This document shows positions 34,891 to 43,605 of a stretch of 64,000 nucleotides of DNA, in pieces. Both the position numbers and the translations under genes were made by a program. This DNA is from Leucobacter salsicius M1-8 (GTDB taxonomy: Bacteria > Actinomycetota > Actinomycetes > Actinomycetales > Microbacteriaceae), in NCBI RefSeq assembly GCF_000350525.1, contig NZ_AOCN01000010.1, forward strand, positions 103,001 to 167,000, read 5' to 3'. A model generated the notes under the pieces. That model did not search any database. It saw only the letters and a program-made list of their open reading frames with translations, and was not told the origin of the DNA. Position 1 is the first letter of the stretch; the number at the start of each line of letters is the position of its first letter.

Positions 34891-36330
34891 GTGAGGGCAC
34901 GCCAACCGACCCATCGGGGTTCTGGCCAGCTCACCCTAACGTCGTGGGCCAGCGGCATGATTCATTCATCGCCCGCACGATTCGCGCTACTGGTGTTCAC
35001 CGCGCTGATCCTGCTGTGGACGGCGCTTCTCTCGTTGCCGATCGCGAGCGCGTCGGGCAAGATGACGCACCTTGCCGACTCGCTGTTCACCGCCGTCTCT
35101 GCGATCTGCGTGACGGGACTGTCCACGATCGACATGGCCACGCACTGGTCACTGTTTGGCGAGATCGTGATCCTCGCGGGCCTGCAGATCGGCGGTATCG
35201 GCGTACTGACGCTCGCCAGCATTCTGGGACTTACCGTCACGAGACGCCTCGGACTGCGGCAGCGACTGCTCGCCGCGGGCGACACGAATCCCATGCGCAT
35301 GGGACGTGGGGTGTCAGAAAGCCAGGCGGTCGGGCTCGGCGAGATCGGCGGACTGCTCGCGGCCGTCGCCACCAGCCTTGTGGTGATCGAGGTCGCCCTG
35401 ACCGCGCTCATCACGCCCCGCCTCATGGCCGCCGGCTACGACTTCTGGCACGCCCTCTGGAACGGCTTCTATCTCGCAGCCTCCGCGTTCACCAACACCG
35501 GCTTCGTGCCCCTCAAAGGCGGGCTCGAGCCCTTCGTCGAGGATGTGTACATGCTCAGCGTGCTGGGCATCGGCGTGTTCTTGGGTGCGATCGGATTTCC
35601 CGTCATTTTCGCGCTGTATCGATACGTCACGGGGAGCGGGTGGCGGTCGCACAAGCGCCTGGGCCTGCACACCAAGCTCACCCTCTCCACGACGCTGATC
35701 TTTGTCATTTTTGGCTGGCTCGCGATCGCGGGGCTCGAATGGAACAACCCAGCCACCTTGGGCAGCGAGGGCCTTGGGCAAACTCTGTTCAGCTCGGCCT
35801 ACATGTCGGTGATGACCCGGTCTGGCGGGCTCGGCATCATCGATCCGCTCGACATGAATGGCTCGACCATGCTCGTCATGGACATGCTCATGTTCGTGGG
35901 CGGCGGCTCGGCGTCAACCGCGGGCGGCATCAAGGTCACCACGATCGCGGTGCTGTTTCTTGCGGCGTACGCTGAGGCTCGCGGCTACAAGGACATTCAG
36001 GTCTTTGACCGCCGGATCCCCACCGAGGTGCTGCGCGTCTCGGTCTCGGTGCTCATTTGGGGAGCCACGATCGTGCTCGCCTCCACCGTCACGCTGCTGC
36101 ATATGACGGGCAAACCGCTCGACATTGTACTGTTCGAAGTCATCTCGGCGTTTGGCACCTGTGGGCTGTCCACCGGGCTCTCTGGCGAGCTGCCGGACGC
36201 GGGCAAGTATGTGCTCGCCGCCACCATGTGGGCGGGCCGCGTCGGCACCGTCACTCTCGCCGCGGCCGTCGCCGCGACGAGCCGTTCTCGACTCTTCAGT
36301 CTCCCCGAAGAAAGGCCGATCGTTGGTTGA
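34891..36330 (+). CDS. K+ transporter membrane subunit (KtrB/TrkH-like)
   Basis: Potassium channel-like translocating subunit of 479 aa with four membrane-pore-membrane repeats. The selectivity-filter regions are recognisable: FTAVSAICVTGLSTID (about 65-80), AASAFTNTGFVPLKGG, and later SAFGTCGLSTG with the Gly filter residue. Other pore residues appear in MSVMTRSGGLGIID. GTG 34891 follows AAAGAAG. It overlaps the regulatory subunit gene by 8 bases. Unlike TrkH of proteobacteria it is short and KtrB-like. Confidence 0.9.
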   Translation: MRARQPTHRGSGQLTLTSWASGMIHSSPARFALLVFTALILLWTALLSLPIASASGKMTHLADSLFTAVSAICVTGLSTIDMATHWSLFGEIVILAGLQIGGIGVLTLASILGLTVTRRLGLRQRLLAAGDTNPMRMGRGVSESQAVGLGEIGGLLAAVATSLVVIEVALTALITPRLMAAGYDFWHALWNGFYLAASAFTNTGFVPLKGGLEPFVEDVYMLSVLGIGVFLGAIGFPVIFALYRYVTGSGWRSHKRLGLHTKLTLSTTLIFVIFGWLAIAGLEWNNPATLGSEGLGQTLFSSAYMSVMTRSGGLGIIDPLDMNGSTMLVMDMLMFVGGGSASTAGGIKVTTIAVLFLAAYAEARGYKDIQVFDRRIPTEVLRVSVSVLIWGATIVLASTVTLLHMTGKPLDIVLFEVISAFGTCGLSTGLSGELPDAGKYVLAATMWAGRVGTVTLAAAVAATSRSRLFSLPEERPIVG

Positions 36331-36988
36331 TATTCGCAGTGATGCACCGGTACTCGTCATCGGCCTGGGGCGCTTCGGCGCCGCCACGGCAGGGCAGCTC
36401 GACCGCCAGGACCGCGAGGTCCTCGTCGTCGACACCGACCAAGGCCTCGTGCAGAAGTGGGCCGATCGCGTCACCCACGCGGTGCAGGCCGACGCCCGTT
36501 CGATGGACGCGCTGCGCCAGATCGGCGCCTCCGACTTTCAGATCGCGGTCGTCGCCACCGGCGCCTCGATCGAGGCGAGCGTGCTCATTGCCGCCAACCT
36601 CGTCGACCTCGGCATCCCCCAGATCTGGGCCAAGGCAATCTCTGCCTCGCACGGTAAGATCCTCGAGCGCATCGGCGTGAACCACGTCATCTACCCCGAG
36701 CGCGAGGCCGGCGAGCGCGTCGCCCACCTGCTCAGCGGCAGCATGCTCGACTTTATTCAGTTCGACGACAACTACGTGATCGCGAAGATGTACCCGCCGC
36801 GATCGATCCGGGGCCGCTCGCTCGCCGACAGCGGCGTGCGCACGCGGTACCGCGTCACCGTCGTCGGAGTGAAGACGCCGGGTCAGCCGTTTACGCACGC
36901 CACGCAGGAAACAGTGGTGTCGCCACACGACCTGATCATCGTAAGCGGCACGGCCGCCGATGTGGAGCGCTTCGCCACCATCGGGTAG
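36323..36988 (+). CDS. K+ transport regulatory subunit (KtrA/TrkA, RCK)
   Basis: Cytoplasmic RCK protein of 221 aa that gates the KtrB-like channel by nucleotide binding. It has a Rossmann N-terminal domain with VLVIGLGRFGAATAGQL (about 10-26), the Asp at the end of beta 2 (VLVVDTD), and a TrkA-C domain from about residue 135. I place the start at TTG 36323, which gives MVDIRSD directly before the Rossmann fold; AGAAAGG lies upstream. This overlaps the channel gene by 8 bases. Longer in-frame starts would lie entirely in ktrB-like sequence. Confidence 0.9.
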   Translation: MVDIRSDAPVLVIGLGRFGAATAGQLDRQDREVLVVDTDQGLVQKWADRVTHAVQADARSMDALRQIGASDFQIAVVATGASIEASVLIAANLVDLGIPQIWAKAISASHGKILERIGVNHVIYPEREAGERVAHLLSGSMLDFIQFDDNYVIAKMYPPRSIRGRSLADSGVRTRYRVTVVGVKTPGQPFTHATQETVVSPHDLIIVSGTAADVERFATIG

Positions 36989-37054
36989 TTGAGGCTGCGC
37001 GGGTGGCCCGGGCGGCGCGGGTCTCCCGAGCCGCCGCACGCTACGCTCGGGGGC

Positions 37055-37591
37055 ATGAACGATGCTGCGGGGCGCCAGGCCCTTCTTCGCGCCACAATCG
37101 TCGTGGTGGCCGCCGGCGGACTGCGGGCACTCACGTATCGGGCGGTCGCGTCAGAAGCGGGTGTCTCGCACGGGCTCGTGCGCCACCACTTTGGTACCCG
37201 CGACCAGCTCATCGCTGAGGCCATGGAGTTTGCGATTGGCGAGAGCCTCGCGGGGTCGAACATGGTCGAGGCCGTCGCGAGCTTCGACGACTTCGCGGCG
37301 GGCATCGAGTCCCTCGCCGAGAGCGACGGCGAGATCCAGTCGTTTCAGTACGAGCTGCTGCTTGAGGCCCGCAGGCGCCCCGAACTGGGTGAGCTCGCGG
37401 CCCGGCACTACAACGCCTATCACGACGCCATCATTGCCCAGCTGGGCAGGCTCGGCGTCAATGACCCCGAGCTCGCGGACCTGATCTGGTTCGCGCTCGA
37501 CGGCATCGTGTTCAAGCAGCTGGTGGCCCCGGGTGACGCCGCCCCGGCGCTGCGCCGCGTGCGCGCACTCGTGGCGCAGGCCGCCAACTAG
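37055..37591 (+). CDS. TetR-family transcriptional regulator
   Basis: Repressor-type protein of 178 aa. The N-terminal HTH reads LTYRAVASEAGVSHGLVRHHFGTRDQLIAEA (about residues 26-56, in two parts). The C-terminal helical domain should bind an effector. ATG 37055 is chosen because the HTH begins at the usual distance from it. The next gene on the same strand, an ornithine-cyclodeaminase-like protein, is preceded by a nested palindrome that is the natural candidate for its operator. Confidence 0.88.
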   Translation: MNDAAGRQALLRATIVVVAAGGLRALTYRAVASEAGVSHGLVRHHFGTRDQLIAEAMEFAIGESLAGSNMVEAVASFDDFAAGIESLAESDGEIQSFQYELLLEARRRPELGELAARHYNAYHDAIIAQLGRLGVNDPELADLIWFALDGIVFKQLVAPGDAAPALRRVRALVAQAAN

Positions 37592-37632
37592 GGCTGCGGC
37601 GGTGGCCGCGATCCGGCGCCATATTTTCGCAC

Positions 37633-37670
37633 GCCAGCTTGACTATCCATTTGGATAGTTTTAGGCTGGC
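37633..37670. promoter_or_regulatory. Nested palindrome, candidate TetR operator
   Basis: ACTATCC-N4-GGATAGT (37642-37659) lies inside a second inverted repeat GCCAGC/GCTGGC (37633-37638 with 37665-37670). It stands 42 bases after the TetR gene and 70 bases before the oxidase-pair operon. The inner part fits a TetR dimer site. Confidence 0.55.
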
Positions 37671-37739
37671 GCTACCTGCGGGGCGCTGTTGCCCCATCCC
37701 GGCGCAGTGGCCGGGCGGGCCACGAAGGGACACGCAGCC

Positions 37740-38882
37740 GTGCCAGATATGCAGCCAGACACGAAGATCGATTTCATCTATCTCAACGAGCCCGACATGA
37801 TTCGTGCCGGCGTCACCGACATGCCCGCGTGCGTCGACGCCATGACCGACGTGCTCGACCTTTTCGCCCGCGGCGACTACCGCATGGCGGGCCCCGAGAA
37901 CAATGCGCACGGCGCGCAGGTGTATTTTCCTGAGGCCGAAACGCACCCCGGCATGCCCGTCGATGGCCCGGATCGCCGCTTCATGGCGATGCCCGCGTAT
38001 CTCGGCGGCGACTACCAGGTGACCGGCTGCAAATGGTACGGCTCGAACGTGGAGAACAAGCAGCTCGGCCTGCCCCGGTCGATCCTCATGTTCACGCTGA
38101 ACGACAAGGACACGGGCGCCCCGCTCGCAATCATGTCGGCCAATCTGTTGAGCGCGTACCGCACCGGCGCAATCCCCGGCGTGGGCGCACGCTTCCTTGC
38201 ACGCGAGGACGCCCAGGTCGTGGGCATCGTGGGCCCTGGCCCCATGAACCGCACCTCGCTCGAGGCGTTCATGGCGGTGCGCCCCCAGATCAACCACGTC
38301 AAGGTGGCGGGCCGCGGGCAAGCAGGGGTTGATGCGTTCATCACCTGGGCGCGCGAGAAGTTTCCGCAGATCACAATGATCGAGCAGGTCGCCGACATGG
38401 AGCAGGCGGTGCGCGACTCAGACATCGTAAGCATCGCGGTGCCGAGCAAGATGGGGTCAGAGAACTACCCCTACGTCGCCGACGAGTGGGTCAAGCCCGG
38501 CGCCTTCATCTGCTGCTCGGCGCACCTGGCGCTCGAGGAGTCGCTTGTGATGCGTGCCCGCCACGTCGCCGACGCCCGCAAGATTTACGAGGCCTGGGCC
38601 GAGGAGATCCCCGCCCCCGTGCACGAAACCGTGGGCATCTGGGGCATGCACCTTGTTGACCGAGTGAACGACGGCCGCATGACCCGGGCACAGTTCGAGG
38701 ATCTCGGGGAGATCATCGGCGGCTCGAGCGTGGGCCGCACGAACGACGACGAGATCATCATCTTCTCGGTCGGCGGCATGCCCGTCGAGGACGTTGCATG
38801 GGCGACGCACGTCTATCGCAACGCCCTGGAGCGCGGCATTGGCACTTCACTCAATCTCTGGGACACCCCGGCGCTCGCCTAG
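37740..38882 (+). CDS. Ornithine cyclodeaminase / mu-crystallin family protein
   Basis: NAD(P)-binding protein of 380 aa. Family parts visible: KWYGSNVENKQLGLPRSILM (substrate side), SANLLSAYRTGAIPGVGARF (about 133-152) and VVGIVGPGPMNRTSLEAF as dinucleotide site. It is longer than the usual 310-340 aa and carries C-terminal extras (GGSSVGRTNDDEIIIFSVGG is shared by the family). I use GTG 37740 with GAAGGGA upstream; ATG 37749 is possible. Members next to a flavin amine oxidase have been named tyramine oxidase subunit B; I recall this only as an annotation label. It forms an operon with the sarcosine-oxidase-like gene 47 bases downstream. Confidence 0.8.
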   Translation: MPDMQPDTKIDFIYLNEPDMIRAGVTDMPACVDAMTDVLDLFARGDYRMAGPENNAHGAQVYFPEAETHPGMPVDGPDRRFMAMPAYLGGDYQVTGCKWYGSNVENKQLGLPRSILMFTLNDKDTGAPLAIMSANLLSAYRTGAIPGVGARFLAREDAQVVGIVGPGPMNRTSLEAFMAVRPQINHVKVAGRGQAGVDAFITWAREKFPQITMIEQVADMEQAVRDSDIVSIAVPSKMGSENYPYVADEWVKPGAFICCSAHLALEESLVMRARHVADARKIYEAWAEEIPAPVHETVGIWGMHLVDRVNDGRMTRAQFEDLGEIIGGSSVGRTNDDEIIIFSVGGMPVEDVAWATHVYRNALERGIGTSLNLWDTPALA

Positions 38883-38929
38883 CTCGCCCCCCTCCACGTC
38901 TCACTAACTCACTTTTGAAAGCGAACCCC

Positions 38930-40102
38930 ATGGAACTTCAGAAAACCGACGTACTCGTCATCGGCGCGGGCAGCGTCGGCTCGATGGCACTGTGGCAGTT
39001 GAGCAACCGCGAAGGCCTCGATGTCGTCGGTATCGAGCAGTACGGCCGCGTGCACTCGCACGGCTCGTACGCCGGCGAATCGCGCGTATTTCGCACGGCC
39101 GTGCACGAGGGCGGCACCTACGTTCCCCTGATTCAGCGCTCTCGCTCACTGTGGCGCGAGCTCGAAGCCGACTCGGGCCGCGACATCTACAAGGAAGTCG
39201 GCTGCCTGTCGATCGCCCCCGAGGGGTTCCCCGATTTCGAGGGTGCGCTCAGCACCGTGCGCGAGTTTGACCTGCAGCACCGAATCCTCGACACCGCCGA
39301 GCTGCGCCGCGAGTACCCGCAGCACCGCATCAACGACGGCGAGGTGGGCCTCCTCGATGCGCACGGCGGCGGCCTGCGCCCCGAGGTCGCCATTATGAGC
39401 GCTCTGACGGTCGCCGAGGCGAACGGCGCGAAGCTGTTCTTCAACACCTCGGTCATTGATGTCGAGGAGCGCCCGAACGGTGTGGTCGTGCGCACGACGC
39501 AGGGTGCTTGGCTGGCCCAGCGGGTCGTCGTCGCGTCCGGATCCTGGTCGACCCGACTGTCGCCCGAGCTCAACGACCTGCTGCGCTTGCAGGTGCTCGG
39601 CCTCACCTGGTTCCTGCCCGAGCGCCCCGAGATGTTTGTTCCCGAGCGGTTCCCCGCGTTTCTGCGCGACGTCGGATCGGTGCACTTTTTCGGGGCCCCG
39701 AGCTTCGACGGCTACGCGTTCAAGGCCTGCACGAACCCCGACTGGCCCGTCTACCGCGATGTTTCTGAGGTGCCGAAGCATCACACGCGCGAGCAGCTGA
39801 TCAGGATCGGGCAGCGCGCCGCCGAGCTTTTTGACGGCATCAACCCTGAGCCGGTGCGCGAGAGCGTGCACCACTGCGCGTACACCCCCGACCGCCTGCC
39901 GGTGGTCGACCGGGGTGATTCGGGCCGCATCGTGACGATTGCGGGGCTCTCGGGTCACGGCTTCAAGTTCGTGCCGCAGCTCGGCGAGTGGGCGGCACAG
40001 CTAGTCGCGGGCGAGGAGACGACGGTGGACCCGCGCTTCGCGCTGGCCTCACACATGGAGCGCCTCGCCGAGCTCGGCCCGTACACGGGCGGCGGCCACT
40101 AG
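38930..40102 (+). CDS. FAD-dependent amine oxidase (SolA/monomeric sarcosine oxidase family)
   Basis: Flavoenzyme of 390 aa that oxidises an N-methyl or primary amine group, producing an aldehyde or imine and H2O2. The FAD motif is DVLVIGAGSVGSMALWQL (about 7-24). HSHGSYAGESRVFRTA matches the family's flavin-contact loop. Cys316 in VHHCAYTPDRLPVVD corresponds to the residue that binds FAD covalently in monomeric sarcosine oxidase. IAGLSGHGFKF near residue 338 is the C-terminal flavin motif. ATG 38930 is chosen over a longer start inside the previous gene. It probably works with the upstream cyclodeaminase-like protein. Confidence 0.87.
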   Translation: MELQKTDVLVIGAGSVGSMALWQLSNREGLDVVGIEQYGRVHSHGSYAGESRVFRTAVHEGGTYVPLIQRSRSLWRELEADSGRDIYKEVGCLSIAPEGFPDFEGALSTVREFDLQHRILDTAELRREYPQHRINDGEVGLLDAHGGGLRPEVAIMSALTVAEANGAKLFFNTSVIDVEERPNGVVVRTTQGAWLAQRVVVASGSWSTRLSPELNDLLRLQVLGLTWFLPERPEMFVPERFPAFLRDVGSVHFFGAPSFDGYAFKACTNPDWPVYRDVSEVPKHHTREQLIRIGQRAAELFDGINPEPVRESVHHCAYTPDRLPVVDRGDSGRIVTIAGLSGHGFKFVPQLGEWAAQLVAGEETTVDPRFALASHMERLAELGPYTGGGH

Positions 40103-40167
40103 GCGCTGGCACCCCAAACCTCAGGGCCGCTCCGGGCCTCCGGCCTCCGGCCTCCGTGTGCAAGGAA

Positions 40168-40220
40168 ATGCGCGAGAAGTTCCGCTTTAGATCGATTCAG
40201 AAGCGGAACTTCTCGCGCAT
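40168..40220. repeat. Long hairpin after the oxidase gene (element E2), probable terminator
   Basis: A perfect 20-bp stem (40168-40187 with 40201-40220) has a 13-base loop between convergent genes and is followed by ATTTTGTTTT, so it can terminate the oxidase transcript. Its upper part TTCCGCTTTAGAnCG...AAGCGGAA is shared with the element inside the gene at 19.9 kb. Confidence 0.8.
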
Positions 40221-40228
40221 ATTTTGTT

Positions 40229-40786
40229 TTAGCCCCGATCGACCGCTTCGAGGTGCCATGCCGAACCTCGTGGCGCTCCCGTGACCGTGAACTCGATGGT
40301 GTCCCGCTCGACCACCAGATCTTCGGCGATCAGCTGTAGTGATAGTCCTTCATCAGCTGGCGCGCAGTCGAGCTCGTACGCCCCGAAGTTCCCAATTTCT
40401 ACCGGAAGGGTCCCCTCGACTCCGGTGCACATTCCCCAGGCGCTGAACTCCTGGCCCTGGTCGTACCCCGACAGAATCCCCACTGACGTGTCTTCCCCGC
40501 CAGGGGGTTGGTAAATGCTGGCCCAGCCGGCGATGCTGCCCAGCGACTCCTTGCCGAGCGTCTCGAGTTGCGCGGCTGCCACGGGCTGCAGCTCCTCCAC
40601 GAGCGCGGCCACTTTCTGATCTTCGGCGTCGAGGTTCACGGGCGGTCCGACAGCGCAGCCCACGGTCCCTACAAGTAGACCACCTGCGACCAAGCCCGCA
40701 CCTCCCACGCGAAGCGCCCGGGCCTTCAGTCCCTTGCGAGGGGTCGCAGCATCCGCGTGGGTTCTGGCGCACAACAGCCATGTCAT
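40229..40786 (-). CDS. Putative lipoprotein, unknown function
   Basis: Exported protein of 185 aa that I do not recognise. A hydrophobic signal (LRVGGAGLVAGGLLVGTVGC) ends in a lipobox Cys at about residue 44. The mature part has two Cys (GMCTGVEG and ELDCAPADEG) that may form a disulfide, and acidic patches. The first 24 residues before the signal (MTWLLCARTHADAATPRKGLKARA) are long, so a start further in is possible, but no better ATG/GTG is seen. It is convergent with the oxidase gene across hairpin E2. Confidence 0.6.
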   Translation of the reverse strand: MTWLLCARTHADAATPRKGLKARALRVGGAGLVAGGLLVGTVGCAVGPPVNLDAEDQKVAALVEELQPVAAAQLETLGKESLGSIAGWASIYQPPGGEDTSVGILSGYDQGQEFSAWGMCTGVEGTLPVEIGNFGAYELDCAPADEGLSLQLIAEDLVVERDTIEFTVTGAPRGSAWHLEAVDRG

Positions 40787-40851
40787 AGCCAAGACCCTAC
40801 TGCCTTTCTTGAGCGATCCTGCCCAAGCGTCACCGATGACGCGCGAGACTC

Positions 40852-40895
40852 TTGACTTCACCCCACACCTGTTTGTTATAGTTCTAATACAACTA
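40852..40895 (+). promoter_or_regulatory. Promoter with operator-like repeat before the ABC exporter
   Basis: TTGACT (40852-40857) and TTATAG (40876-40881) are spaced by 18 bases and resemble -35/-10 elements. The inverted repeat TAGTT-N7-AACTA (40879-40895) overlaps the -10, as a repressor site would. YtrA-type GntR repressors often control such two-gene ABC operons, but no regulator gene is adjacent here. Confidence 0.5.
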
Positions 40896-40913
40896 ATCAA
40901 CCACGGAGACGCC

Positions 40914-41918
40914 ATGCCCCACGCAATCGAGGTCACCGGCCTCAGCAAGACATTCGGCACCGTGCACGCGGTGCAAAACCTCAGCTTCACGGCCCAGCCC
41001 GGCCGGGTGACCGGGTTTCTCGGCCCCAACGGCTCAGGCAAGACCACTACGTTGAGCATGCTGCTCGGCCTCGCCCGCCCCGACGCCGGCACCGCCACAA
41101 TCGGCGGCAAGCGCTACGACGAGCTCGAGCATCCCGCCCTTACAGTCGGCGCCTCACTGTCGGCCAACTTCCACGCCGCCCACACAGGCCGCGCGCACCT
41201 CGACATTGCACGCCGCGCGATCGGTGCCAGCCCGGCCCGCGTCGACGAGGTGCTGGGCCTCGTGGGACTCACCGACGCCGCCGACCGCAAGACCGGCGGC
41301 TACTCGCTCGGCATGCGCCAGCGCCTCGCCCTCGGCACCGCACTGCTGGGCGACCCGGACGTGCTCGTGCTCGACGAGCCCATCAACGGCCTCGACCCCG
41401 AGGGGATTCGCTGGATTCGTCTCTTCCTGCGCCACCTCGCCAGCGAGGGCAAGACCGTGCTCCTGTCGTCGCACCTCCTGAGCGAGGCACAGCACACGGT
41501 CGACGACCTCGTCGTGATCCGGCGCGGCGAGCTCGCATTTGCGGGCTCGCTCGCCGAGCTACAGCGCGGCACCCGCACCGTGCTCGCCGAGGCCACCACC
41601 CGGGCCGGCCACACGCGGCTCGCCGAAGCCCTCAGGCGGGCTGGCGGTGAGGTCATCGACACCGCTTCCCACGGCGCGCACGCCGCGGGGGCTGGGCAAT
41701 CCGCGACCCAGGCCCCGCTCAGTGTCACCGGCCTCGAGCCGCAGCAGGTGGGCGAGATCGCCTTTGCCACGGGTGTGCCGCTCGCGCACCTCAGCGCCCC
41801 GGGCACCGAGCTCGAGCGCAGCTTCCTCGAACTCACGGGAGACGATCAACCCGCGCCAGCTGCCGCAACGTCGGTCGCACAGTCTGCACCCGCCACTTCC
41901 GAAGGAGCCTCCGCATGA
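40914..41918 (+). CDS. ABC exporter ATP-binding protein
   Basis: Cytoplasmic ATPase of 334 aa of a two-gene ABC-2-type exporter. Walker A FLGPNGSGKTT (35-45), the signature region GGYSLGMRQRLALG, Walker B VLVLDEPINGLDP and the switch region VLLSSHLL are all intact. After about residue 215 there is a C-terminal domain with Ala/Thr-rich linkers (PAPAAATSVAQSAPATS). ATG 40914 follows CGGAG. The gene ends in an ATGA overlap with the permease gene. The substrate could be a peptide antibiotic or lipid. Confidence 0.9.
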   Translation: MPHAIEVTGLSKTFGTVHAVQNLSFTAQPGRVTGFLGPNGSGKTTTLSMLLGLARPDAGTATIGGKRYDELEHPALTVGASLSANFHAAHTGRAHLDIARRAIGASPARVDEVLGLVGLTDAADRKTGGYSLGMRQRLALGTALLGDPDVLVLDEPINGLDPEGIRWIRLFLRHLASEGKTVLLSSHLLSEAQHTVDDLVVIRRGELAFAGSLAELQRGTRTVLAEATTRAGHTRLAEALRRAGGEVIDTASHGAHAAGAGQSATQAPLSVTGLEPQQVGEIAFATGVPLAHLSAPGTELERSFLELTGDDQPAPAAATSVAQSAPATSEGASA

Positions 41919-42778
41919 GCCGCCTGACCCGCAGCCTGTCGGCTGAACTGCGCAAGGTGCGCGCCACGAAACTGTGGTGGATCCTCGCGCTCGTCATCGC
42001 CGCCTATTCAGCGATGATGGCGGCCGTGTTCGTGTTCATGTTCGGGGCGGTGCCCGACGCTGTAATGGGTGCGGGCACCGCTGGCGCGGCACCCCCCGCT
42101 GCCCCCACAATGCCGCCACAGACGATCGCGAACCTCGTGTACTCCTCGGTCTCGACCTTCGGCTACGTCGTGCCACTGCTGTTCGGCGCGCTCGCGGTCA
42201 CGGGCGAGCTGCGCCACCGCACGCTCGGCCTCGCGTTCCTGTTCGAACCCAAGCGCGGCATCGTACTCACGAGCAAGACCATCACCGTGTTCGTGATCGG
42301 CCTCGGCCTCGGCGTTGCGGGCGTGATCGGCGCGATCGCGGCGGCGCTCCCCGTTTTCAACGCGACGGGCGGCGATCCGATGCTCGGCTCGGGTGAGACC
42401 TGGGCGCTCATCGCCCGCGTCGTCGTGGCAATCGGCCTGTGGGCGGTGCTCGGTTTCGGTGTCGGCGTGCTCGTCAAGAATCAGGCGTTCGCCATCGTGC
42501 TCGCCCTGGTGTTCACCCAGTTCATCGAGCCCGTCGCCCGCATGGGCGCGCAGTTCTGGGACTGGAGCGCGCAGGTCGCCAAGTTTCTCCCCGGAGCCGC
42601 GAGCGACTCCTTCGTGGGCGCGAGCGTCATGAACAGCCTGTCCTCGGTCGACCCCTCGGTCGCGGACGGCGACGCCGCCTCGCTCGGCATCTGGGCAGGC
42701 TTCGCGGTGCTCGCCGCGTACGCCCTCGTCGCGGTCGCGGCCGGCTGGGCACTGCGCTGGCGCGGCGACGTGGAGTAG
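41915..42778 (+). CDS. ABC-2-type exporter permease
   Basis: Membrane partner of the preceding ATPase, 287 aa, with about six hydrophobic segments (e.g. WWILALVIAAYSAMMAAVFVF; FVIGLGLGVAGVIGAIAAAL; AGFAVLAAYALVAVAAGWAL). A central region TIANLVYSSVSTFGYVVPLLF leads into GELRHRTLGLAFLFEPKR, a cytoplasmic loop typical of ABC-2 permeases. The start overlaps the ATPase stop by 4 bases. No regulator lies beside it. Confidence 0.87.
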   Translation: MSRLTRSLSAELRKVRATKLWWILALVIAAYSAMMAAVFVFMFGAVPDAVMGAGTAGAAPPAAPTMPPQTIANLVYSSVSTFGYVVPLLFGALAVTGELRHRTLGLAFLFEPKRGIVLTSKTITVFVIGLGLGVAGVIGAIAAALPVFNATGGDPMLGSGETWALIARVVVAIGLWAVLGFGVGVLVKNQAFAIVLALVFTQFIEPVARMGAQFWDWSAQVAKFLPGAASDSFVGASVMNSLSSVDPSVADGDAASLGIWAGFAVLAAYALVAVAAGWALRWRGDVE

Positions 42779-42850
42779 CGAGCCGGGGCGCCGCGATCCG
42801 GATCAATGCCCTGCGGCGTGAGCAGGCTCGGGCGCGCGCGTCCCCGCGAT

Positions 42851-43573
42851 TTAGCGGGGGCGCAGCGTCGAGTGCTGCTGCACCCAGCTGTACATCGTGA
42901 CCGCAGCCGCGGCCGACGCGTTGAGTGAGCGCGTCGAGCCGTACTGCGTGATCTCGACGACGGCCTCGGCTGCGGCAATCGCCTCGTCGGTGAGGCCGGG
43001 GCCCTCCTGTCCGAAGAGCATGACACAGCGCTCGGGCCAGTCAAACGTCTCCATGGGCACGCAGCCGGGCACGTTGTCGATCGCGATGACCGGGATGCCC
43101 TCCTCGCGTGCCCATGCGGCGAGCGCCGCGATGTCCTCACGGTGCTCGACGTGCTGGTAGCGGTCGGTGACCATCGCGCCGCGTTTGTTCCAGCGGCGAC
43201 GACCCACGATATGCACGGTGTCGGCGGCGAACGCGTTGGCGCTGCGCACGATCGAGCCGATGTTCATGTCGTGCTGCCAGTTCTCGATCGCGACGTGAAA
43301 CGAGTGGCGCTGCTCGTCAAGGTCGGCGATGATCGCCTCCATCGTCCAGTAGCGGTAGCGGTCGATGACGTTGCGGGAGTCGCCGTGCTCGAGTAGCTCG
43401 CGGTCGTAGAACTCCTCGGTGGGCCACTCCGCTTCGCCGCCGGGCCACGGGCCGACACCCCAGGTGCTGCGCTCGGGGTGCGGGTTGTCCGCGAGCGAAG
43501 CTGCGGGGTTCGAGGCGGGCTGTTCTGAGGACTGTGCAGCAGGCTGCGCAGCGGGTTCTTCGGCGTGAGTCAC
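42851..43573 (-). CDS. SpoU/TrmH-family RNA 2'-O-methyltransferase
   Basis: SAM-dependent RNA ribose methyltransferase of 240 aa with a trefoil-knot fold. Motif 1 is NIGSIVRSANAF (about 105-116), motif 2 VMLFGQEGPGLTDEAI and motif 3 ITQYGSTRSLNASAAAAVTMYSW. A Pro/Ala/Gln-rich N-terminal tail of about 40 residues precedes the domain. GTG 43573 is used. The RNA target (tRNA or rRNA) cannot be told from the sequence. Confidence 0.9.
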   Translation of the reverse strand: MTHAEEPAAQPAAQSSEQPASNPAASLADNPHPERSTWGVGPWPGGEAEWPTEEFYDRELLEHGDSRNVIDRYRYWTMEAIIADLDEQRHSFHVAIENWQHDMNIGSIVRSANAFAADTVHIVGRRRWNKRGAMVTDRYQHVEHREDIAALAAWAREEGIPVIAIDNVPGCVPMETFDWPERCVMLFGQEGPGLTDEAIAAAEAVVEITQYGSTRSLNASAAAAVTMYSWVQQHSTLRPR

Positions 43574-43605
43574 CCGCCCATTCTCCCAGGCTTATCGCCC
43601 CCAAC

